Source of the DNA: an uncultured Collinsella sp.
Lineage (GTDB): Bacteria; Actinomycetota; Coriobacteriia; Coriobacteriales; Coriobacteriaceae
NCBI GenBank assembly: GCA_959028445.1
Contig: CAUFRY010000016.1
Coordinates: forward strand, 1 to 42,683
Length of the DNA stretch: 42,683 nt
Direction of reading: 5' to 3'
Shown here: positions 37,098 to 42,683 of the stretch, one piece after another
How the letters are laid out: the number at the start of each line of letters is the position of its first letter
Position numbering within the stretch: the stretch's first letter is position 1
Notes under the pieces: model-generated
What the model was told of the DNA's origin: nothing
Databases searched by the model: none
The model's input: only the letters and a program-made list of their open reading frames with translations
Program-made: the position numbers and the translations under genes

Positions 37098-37703
37098 CTA
37101 CCCCGCCTCGCGCATCCAGCGATCGAACGTCCCCACGCACACGCCCAGGCACTTTGCCGCCTGGCTGCGGGTAATATCGCCCGCCTCATAGCTATCGCGC
37201 ACCAGCTCAAACTGAGGAGGGCACGGCTTGCGAGGTCGACCGAAACGGACCCCTCGCGCCCGCGCCGCTGCAATTCCCTCCGCTTGGCGCCGATGGATAT
37301 TCTCGCGCTCTACCTGCGCCACGTAGCTCAGCAGTTGCAGCACAATATCGGCAATCAGGACGTTGGTCACATCCGGCGCGCCGCTGGCCCTAGCGCGCGT
37401 GTCAAGCAATGGCATGTCCAACACCACAATGGCAACCCCGAGCTCCTTGGTAATGCGTCGCCATTCCTCAAGAATCTCGGAGTAATTACGGCCAAGTCGG
37501 TCGATAGAAAGCACCACCAGTACGTCCCCGTCTCCCAGGACGTGCAGCAGCTCGCGATAACGCGGTCGATCGAAGTCCTTGCCGCTCGCATGGTCGGCAT
37601 AAATATTCGCCGAGCCCACGCCATAGGCGCCCAGCGCATCCAGCTGCCGATTAAGGTTCTGATCGCGCGAACTCACCCGCGCATAACCGTACACCGTCGC
37701 CAT
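37098..37703 (-). CDS. Serine recombinase of the resolvase/invertase family
   Basis: The 201-residue protein catalyses site-specific DNA strand exchange. The catalytic Ser is Ser11 in YGYARVSSRDQN; the conserved GDVLVVLSIDRLGRN follows, with the long E-helix around YVAQVERENIHRRQAEGI. The C-terminal helix-turn-helix (ITRSQAAKCLGVCVGTFDRWM) binds DNA. The length is that of Tn3-type resolvases and Hin-like invertases. ATG at 37703 follows GGGG. There is no transposase, integration module or obvious invertible segment next to it; a 39-nt hairpin lies just upstream. It may be the remnant of a mobile element or act on a distant switch. Confidence 0.93.
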   Translation of the reverse strand: MATVYGYARVSSRDQNLNRQLDALGAYGVGSANIYADHASGKDFDRPRYRELLHVLGDGDVLVVLSIDRLGRNYSEILEEWRRITKELGVAIVVLDMPLLDTRARASGAPDVTNVLIADIVLQLLSYVAQVERENIHRRQAEGIAAARARGVRFGRPRKPCPPQFELVRDSYEAGDITRSQAAKCLGVCVGTFDRWMREAG

Positions 37704-37722
37704 CTCATCCCCGCTTTCTTGT

Positions 37723-37761
37723 AAACCTGCCAAAAAGGGACAGGTTTATTTTGGTAGGTTT
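37723..37761. repeat. Hairpin upstream of the recombinase gene
   Basis: AAACCTGCCAAAA pairs perfectly with TTTTGGTAGGTTT apart from one position. The loop contains GGGACAGGT, as in family C. It could be a recombinase site, an autoregulatory operator or a short family C relative. Confidence 0.55.
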
Positions 37762-37827
37762 TACCTCTCAAATAGCAGGTAAGCGGGCGGCCGAGCAGAC
37801 GGCAAGGTAGCCACGATTCAAATGCGA

Positions 37828-37851
37828 AGGGCGGTCCCGAAAGGCCGCCCT
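37828..37851 (-). terminator. Hairpin downstream of rnr, weak terminator
   Basis: AGGGCGG pairs with CCGCCCT around a 10-nt loop (37828-37851), about 30 nt past the rnr stop. The T-run on the minus strand is interrupted. Confidence 0.5.
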
Positions 37852-37880
37852 CCGCTCTCTCGCCACGAGTCGGGATTTAG

Positions 37881-40016
37881 CTAATGGATAAGCTTAAAGT
37901 CCAAGTGCCCACGCGTGGTATTGACGCGCGAGACCTCGATAATCACGCGCTGCCCCAGCTCGTAACGGGTGCCCGTGTCGGCACCTGTGAGCGTTAGCGC
38001 GTCCTCGTCGAACTCGAACCACTCGTTGCCCAGGCTCTTAATTGAAACCAGGCCCTCGACCTGTGTTAGGTCCAAGCGCACAAAGAGGCCCATGCTGCTA
38101 ACCCACGAGACGGTTCCGGCATAGCGCTCACCCAGACGGTCCTCATAGTACTGGGCAATCTTGATCTTTTGCGTCGCATGGCTGGCGGCATCTGCCGCGC
38201 GCTCGGCATCGCTACATGCGCGGCAGATCTGCGGCAGAATGCGCGGCAGCGACTCGCGCCCCTTACCGATCAGCCGCGGCGTACGGACCAAGGCGTCCTT
38301 GCCGCCGAGCTGCTCATAGGCCAACTGCAGTTTGAGCACGCGGTGCACCACCAGATCGGGGTAGCGACGGATGGGACTCGTAAAGTGACAGTAGCACGGC
38401 GCGGCGAGCGCAAAGTGGCCCTCGTTGCGCGGCTTGTACAGCGCGCGCTGCATGCTGCGCAGAAGCAGCGTGTTGACGAGCGGTGCGTTGGCCGTACCGG
38501 CGGCAGCATCAACTGCAGCCTGCAGCTCATCGGGGCTCCCCAGGGCAATACCGGCAGCACGGCGATCGTCGATGATGCCTAGCTGCGCCAGCGCAACGGC
38601 AGCACCGTGCAGGCTATCGGGGCTCGGATCCTCATGCACACGATAGCAGGCCTCGATATCACGGTCTGCCAGCCACTCTGCAACGCACTCGTTGGCGAGC
38701 AGCATGGCTTCCTCGATAAGCGACGTGGCACACGAACGCTCACGCGCCACAATCTGCACGGGCACTCCGTCCTCATCCAATAGAGCGCGAATCTCGGCTG
38801 TGTCAAAATCGACTGAGCCGCGGGCGCGACGAATACGACGGCGAAGTTCGGCGAGTTCGTTAGCGGCGACAAGGAAATCGCCGAGGTCGATGTTGTAGCC
38901 GCGGGCGGCCTCCTCGCACGCAAGACCGCGCTCAAGCGCTTCCTCGCGCGAGGTCTCGGCAGCCGCAACATCCTCGGCTGCACCCTCCAGCACCGAATAC
39001 TCAACCGCGCCGGCACGCACCAGCAGCGCCTCGGCGCCGTCATAGTCCATACGCACACGCGAGCGAATCACGCTGGGATACGGATCGTAATGCCGCACGC
39101 GACCCTGCGCATCGAGCTCGATATCGACGGTAAACGCAAGACGGTCCTCGTCAGGGCGAAGCGAGCACAGGTCACAGGACAGGCGTTCGGGCAGCATGGG
39201 AAGCACGCGATCGGCCAGATACACCGATGTCGTACGATGGCGAGCCTCAAGATCGATATGCCCGTCCCAAGCCACATAGTGTGAAACGTCGGCGATATGC
39301 ACACCCAGCTTGTAGCCACCCTCGGGCGTACGCTCCAGCGAAATGGCATCGTCAAAGTCGCGCGCGTCGACCGGGTCGATCATGATGACAAAGCGGTCGC
39401 GCAGATCGCGGCGGAGCGGGTCCTTAAGCGCCGCGGACACATCGAGCGAAAGCCCCTCGGCCTCGTCCAGCGCGGCCTCGGGATAGCTATCGGTATAGCC
39501 GTAACGCGCCATCACATATTGAACGCCCAAATCGGGCGCGTCATCTCCGCCAATGCGGCGTTCAATCGTCACGGTGCCCGATTCCAGGCGCGTCGGGTAG
39601 GTCAAAATGTGCGCGACAACAGCATCACCCGGGTGGACGCCCAGACGATCCGCCGAGGTATCCTCGGGCAGAATGAAGAAGTCGGCCTTCAGACGCGAAT
39701 CGAGCGGCTCAATCACACCGAGCGGACCGGCGGTCTGGTACGTGCCCACCACGCTTATGGCTGCACGCTCAACCACGCCCTCGATCACGGCGCGCCGCTC
39801 ACCGTGCGGGCTGTTCTTAATGCTCACGGCAACGGTATCGCCATCCATGATCTCGCGCTTACCGCGGCCCATGACCTTGTAGTCGCCATTCTCGGTTATG
39901 ACATAGGCACTGTGCTCATGGAGCTGCACGCGCCCGGTCAGGCTCGGACGGCGTTCGCTGCGCACCGGCCCGCGCTTATTGCGAGCTCCACGCTTATGCT
40001 TGTTATTGCGCCCCAT
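37881..40016 (-). CDS. rnr: Ribonuclease R, 3'-5' exoribonuclease
   Basis: The 711-residue enzyme degrades structured RNA from the 3' end and also assists tmRNA-linked quality control. A basic N-terminus (NKHKRGARNKRG) precedes cold-shock-like OB domains. The RNB domain has the metal-binding DPVDARDFDDAISL near residue 217, then GVHIADVSHYV, TSVYLADRVLPMLPE and the HFTSPIRRYPDLVVHR motif. The C-terminal S1 domain (YAGTVSWVSSMGLFVRL) is complete. ATG at 40016 follows AGGAGG. smpB also lies in the window, but the genes are 9 kb apart, not an operon. Confidence 0.96.
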   Translation of the reverse strand: MGRNNKHKRGARNKRGPVRSERRPSLTGRVQLHEHSAYVITENGDYKVMGRGKREIMDGDTVAVSIKNSPHGERRAVIEGVVERAAISVVGTYQTAGPLGVIEPLDSRLKADFFILPEDTSADRLGVHPGDAVVAHILTYPTRLESGTVTIERRIGGDDAPDLGVQYVMARYGYTDSYPEAALDEAEGLSLDVSAALKDPLRRDLRDRFVIMIDPVDARDFDDAISLERTPEGGYKLGVHIADVSHYVAWDGHIDLEARHRTTSVYLADRVLPMLPERLSCDLCSLRPDEDRLAFTVDIELDAQGRVRHYDPYPSVIRSRVRMDYDGAEALLVRAGAVEYSVLEGAAEDVAAAETSREEALERGLACEEAARGYNIDLGDFLVAANELAELRRRIRRARGSVDFDTAEIRALLDEDGVPVQIVARERSCATSLIEEAMLLANECVAEWLADRDIEACYRVHEDPSPDSLHGAAVALAQLGIIDDRRAAGIALGSPDELQAAVDAAAGTANAPLVNTLLLRSMQRALYKPRNEGHFALAAPCYCHFTSPIRRYPDLVVHRVLKLQLAYEQLGGKDALVRTPRLIGKGRESLPRILPQICRACSDAERAADAASHATQKIKIAQYYEDRLGERYAGTVSWVSSMGLFVRLDLTQVEGLVSIKSLGNEWFEFDEDALTLTGADTGTRYELGQRVIIEVSRVNTTRGHLDFKLIH

Positions 40017-40093
40017 GGCGCCTCCTAACTATCGATTGCGAACTCCAAAGAGTCTACCCAAATGATTCGCTTTCCTGCCGTCCCCTAGGGATC

Positions 40094-40127
40094 AAAAAAC
40101 GGGCCGCCCCATAAGAGACGACCCGTT
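40094..40127 (-). terminator. Intrinsic terminator of ftsEX
   Basis: On the minus strand AACGGG and CCCGTT close a stem with two internal mismatches, followed by TTTTTTGATC. It lies 25 nt after the ftsX stop. Confidence 0.75.
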
Positions 40128-40151
40128 GGAAGGGATGAATTCCAGGCATGC

Positions 40152-41072
40152 CTACACGCGCAGGTAGCGGCGCATGGCGATGGCAGAACCAAAGAAACCG
40201 ATAATCACGCCGACCAGAATCAGCGCAGCATAGGTCACCAAGTAGTACTGCATCGGCAGGGCAAACGACATCCAGCCGATGCTCTCCTGCAGACGCGGAA
40301 TCATCAGGTTGCGCAGCAGCTCCAGAACGCCGATGGAAAGCAACGAGCCCAAAATGGCCTGTAGTACGCCCTCGGTGATAAACGGGCCGCGAATGAAGCC
40401 GTTGCTGGCGCCGACCAGACGCATAATCGCAATCTCACGACGACGTGCCGTGATGGATAGGCGAATCGTGTTGTTGATGAAGATGAAAGCGATAAAGGTC
40501 AGAAGGCCAACGAGCACCACGGCGGCGATGCGGATGTAGTTGGTCACCTGGAACAGGCGGCTCACTGCCTCCTGGCCGTACAGCACGCTCGCGTTGACGT
40601 CGCCGTCATCCACGATCTTCTGGAAATCGGCATCCTTCTTGAGCTTCTCTGCCGTGCTCTCGACCTTGGACGGATCGTCCATCTCAATAGCGAAGGAAGC
40701 CGGCAGCGGGTTCTGGCCATCGAGCGCGCTCATGGTGGCGTCGGCGTTGCCCGACATCTTGCTCGAATACTCGGCCTTCGCGTCGTCCTTGTCCTTATAG
40801 GTCACGGACTTGACGTTGCTCCACGTCTTAAGCTCGGCCTCAAAAGCCTGAACATCAGCCTGATCGGCGTCATCACTAATGAAGGCGTTGATGACAACCT
40901 GATCCTCGACGGTGCCGATCACGGAGTTCAGCACCGCGGAGCCCATAATGAACAGGCCGATGATAAACAGCGAAAGGAAGATCGTGATGACGGCGCCGAG
41001 CGAGGTAGTCCAGTTACGGAAGAAGTGGCTGATTGCCTCTTTGAAGGAGTAGCCCACGTTAGTTGGTGCCAT
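40152..41072 (-). CDS. ftsX: Cell-division ABC permease FtsX
   Basis: The 306-residue membrane protein has four segments: SLGAVITIFLSLFIIGLFIMG near 25-45, an extracellular domain (about 50-180), then three segments at the C-terminus (LVGLLTFIAFIFI, a central one and VTYAALILVGVIIGFFG). RREIAIMRLVGASNGFIRGPF is the coupling region that contacts FtsE. In Gram-positive bacteria FtsEX activates peptidoglycan hydrolases at the septum, such as NlpC/P60 proteins. ATG at 41072 lies inside the ftsE end (14-nt overlap) behind GGGGAGG, so the pair is translated together. A terminator follows. Confidence 0.95.
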   Translation of the reverse strand: MAPTNVGYSFKEAISHFFRNWTTSLGAVITIFLSLFIIGLFIMGSAVLNSVIGTVEDQVVINAFISDDADQADVQAFEAELKTWSNVKSVTYKDKDDAKAEYSSKMSGNADATMSALDGQNPLPASFAIEMDDPSKVESTAEKLKKDADFQKIVDDGDVNASVLYGQEAVSRLFQVTNYIRIAAVVLVGLLTFIAFIFINNTIRLSITARRREIAIMRLVGASNGFIRGPFITEGVLQAILGSLLSIGVLELLRNLMIPRLQESIGWMSFALPMQYYLVTYAALILVGVIIGFFGSAIAMRRYLRV

Positions 41073-42279
41073 AGTTGCCGTAACCTCCCCTCTCCTGGTC
41101 GCGGATGACGTGGCCGCCCTCGAGGGCGATCACGCGACGGTGCATGCTATCGACCATCTCGCGGTCGTGCGTGGCGACGATCACGGTGGTGCCGGTGCGG
41201 TTAATACGCTCAAGCAGCTTCATGATGCCCAGCGAGATCGCCGGGTCGAGGTTGCCCGTGGGCTCGTCGCAGATCAGCAGCGGCGGACGGTTGACCATAG
41301 CACGGGCGACGGCAACGCGCTGCTGCTCGCCACCGGAAAGCTGGTCGGGCAGCGAGTCCATCTGATCGGCCAGACCGACCAGACGCAGCACCTCGGGCAC
41401 CTGGCTGCGAATGACGCCCTTGGGCTTGCCGATGCACTGCAGGGCAAACGCCACGTTTTCGTAGGCGGTCTTTTGCGGCAGAAGCTTAAAGTCCTGGAAC
41501 ACGGCGCCAATCTGGCGGCGCAGGAACGGAACCTTGCGGTTCTTGATCTTCATGAGGTCCTGACCGGCAACCAGGATGCGGCCGCTCGTCGGCTTGACGT
41601 CGCGGTTGAGCGTCGACAGCAGCGTGGTCTTACCCGAGCCGGAGTGACCGACCAGGAAGACAAACTCGCCCGGATAGATCTCGATGTTGATGTCGTCGAG
41701 TGCAGGCTTGTTGGGCTGTGCCGGATAGATCTTGGTGACATGCTCCATAAGGATGACGGGCTCGACACCGGCCTGCTTGGCCATCTTCTTGCGGCTGGCC
41801 TGCGGATCGATGGGCGCAAACACCGACGTAAAATCGGGGTTGTTGAGCGCGTTATCGAGGCTTGCGACCTCGGCTGCCTGATCGCTCTCGACCACCGGGG
41901 CAGCAGGCTGCGTGGGGTCGGGAATAGCGGCAAAGAGACCGGACTGCGCAGGCTGAGGAGCCGGCGTCGCAGGGGCCAAGGGGTCGGGAATGCCGGCCAT
42001 GGTAGGCTGCGGCGTGGCGGCACCAGCCTGAGGCTGCTCCACGCGAGCGGTCACGGCCTGAACGGGCTCAAAACCCGCCGTGCCGGAAAGCGCGACATCG
42101 CTGGTTGGATTGTAGGCAAAGGGATCGGATGCCGGCTGTGCCTGATCTGCCGGCTGAGCGGGGGCCTGAGCAACAGGCTGGCCCTCTGAATCCGGAGTGG
42201 CGAAACGACTGCCCTGGACGCCTGCCTGCGTCTTGGGGGCATCATCGCCCGCACCGGAGGTACGGAAGTGGTTACCCAC
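41059..42279 (-). CDS. ftsE: Cell-division ATPase FtsE with long N-terminal extension
   Basis: The 406-residue protein ends in a complete FtsE ATPase (about 173-406): VILMEHVTKIYP, Walker A GHSGSGKTT (211-219), Q-loop VFQDFKLLP, signature LSGGEQQRVAVARA, Walker B LLICDEPTGNLD and the switch His in VATHD. The first 172 residues are an Ala/Pro/Gln/Asp-rich, probably disordered extension without membrane segments; common FtsE proteins of about 225 residues lack it. GTG at 42279 follows AAGGAG at good spacing, so the extension appears genuine; an internal ATG at residue 166 has only a weak site. The extension could bind a division protein such as FtsZ, or regulate ATPase activity. Operon with ftsX. 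Confidence 0.95.
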   Translation of the reverse strand: MGNHFRTSGAGDDAPKTQAGVQGSRFATPDSEGQPVAQAPAQPADQAQPASDPFAYNPTSDVALSGTAGFEPVQAVTARVEQPQAGAATPQPTMAGIPDPLAPATPAPQPAQSGLFAAIPDPTQPAAPVVESDQAAEVASLDNALNNPDFTSVFAPIDPQASRKKMAKQAGVEPVILMEHVTKIYPAQPNKPALDDINIEIYPGEFVFLVGHSGSGKTTLLSTLNRDVKPTSGRILVAGQDLMKIKNRKVPFLRRQIGAVFQDFKLLPQKTAYENVAFALQCIGKPKGVIRSQVPEVLRLVGLADQMDSLPDQLSGGEQQRVAVARAMVNRPPLLICDEPTGNLDPAISLGIMKLLERINRTGTTVIVATHDREMVDSMHRRVIALEGGHVIRDQERGGYGNYGTN

Positions 42280-42382
42280 TGGTGCTCCTTATCGTCGTGC
42301 GTTTAAACTACATGAGCGCTTAGTATTTTAGCAGCATTAGCTTTGCTGCACATAAGAAGCATGGCCGTGTTTGGGTCCCTCC
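42280..42382 (-). promoter_or_regulatory. Upstream region of ftsEX
   Basis: The stretch is AT-richer than the genes and probably contains the ftsEX promoter on the minus strand (TAAAATACTAAG near 42320-42331). No gene is visible. Confidence 0.3.
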
Positions 42383-42505
42383 GGCCGGACACAGGGTTAC
42401 TCTCCAAATCGTCCTCGGACATGTCGGAGCCTCCGCTGCGCACTACGTGCGGCGGGGGCTCCTCCGTCCTGCGGAAAGATTTGGAAAGTAACCCTGTGTC
42501 CGGCC
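42383..42505. repeat. 123-nt inverted repeat with 28-nt arms
   Basis: GGCCGGACACAGGGTTACTC.. at 42383-42410 pairs with 42478-42505 with one mismatch in 28. The interior (GGAGCCTCCGC..GCGG..GGGCTCC) forms further stems. The two ends of a single element would extrude as a cruciform or fold as RNA. Confidence 0.85.
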
Positions 42506-42683
42506 TGCGGTAACTAAGGGGTCGCCGCGTTTTACTTGGGGTGCTGCATATACAAAGTTGGAAGGGTCTGAATTGCGCTTTGTCGATATATGCCCTTTTC
42601 CCTGATGGGACCGTGCTTGAGGGGCGTCTGTTAGCGCCGGGCGATTTTAGCCGCTAATAGTCAAACTATTTTGACCAATCCCG
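42506..42683. other. Right-end stretch, nothing recognised
   Basis: I see no gene, tRNA or terminator here. Confidence 0.4.

Overview
The window is a high-GC bacterial chromosome segment that most resembles the gut Coriobacteriia (Actinomycetota), probably Collinsella. This is inferred from gene content and order, GC-rich codon use, an LPXTG adhesin and an FHA/Ser-Thr kinase pair. No taxonomic search was possible. Most genes are ordinary chromosomal ones. The unusual content is intergenic.

Layout. 1-438: no gene, then a terminator. 439-2682 (-): DEAD-box RNA helicase with a long RGG tail. 2953-3334: five-unit hairpin array. 3454-7576: a small membrane protein pair (-), then an FHA protein and a membrane Ser/Thr kinase with a DUF6273-like sensor (+). 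7817-11152 (+): coiled-coil/CAP-domain LPXTG surface protein whose signal peptide holds an in-frame amber codon. 11576-14770 (+): copper cassette (CsoR-type operator, copA, copZ, csoR), with a different hairpin element in every gap. 14883-15356: zinc-ribbon membrane protein. 15509-16878 (-): amidohydrolase broken by a frameshift in a GC tract. 17174-18244 (-): AbiEi/DUF559-like predicted nuclease, flanked on both sides by hairpin arrays. 18603-19310 (-): unknown. 19726-25916 (-): gltB-gltD glutamate synthase. 26440-27696 (+): mntH. 27848-28583 (-): rubredoxin and flavin reductase. 28790-30167 (-): TPR protein and smpB, translationally coupled. 30262-30429 (-): tRNA-Glu and tRNA-Gln. 30706-31116 (+): unknown. 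31313-36207 (-): ArsC/Spx-like protein and a MurNAc salvage cluster (mupG, murP, murQ, frameshifted murR). 36412-37703 (-): VanZ-like protein and a serine recombinase. 37881-40016 (-): RNase R. 40152-42279 (-): ftsX and ftsE.

The main discovery is a set of fixed-length palindromic elements. Family A has 18 intact units at six loci plus remnants. Every unit is exactly 59 nt: a 17-nt arm close to TGTCTCGATCTGTAACA, a variable 25-nt loop, and the inverted arm. Tandem units are 20-22 nt apart, giving a period of about 80 nt. Paired substitutions keep the arms complementary. Three further families follow the same logic: B (65 nt, two copies), C (65 nt, nested) and D (46 nt, three units, 16-nt spacers). 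They resemble REPINs (paired inverted REP sequences moved by RAYT transposases), but no transposase is in the window.

Three genes look disabled by small lesions: the adhesin (nonsense), the amidohydrolase (dinucleotide) and murR (single base). They could be real strain-level decay, switching by mutation, or assembly errors.
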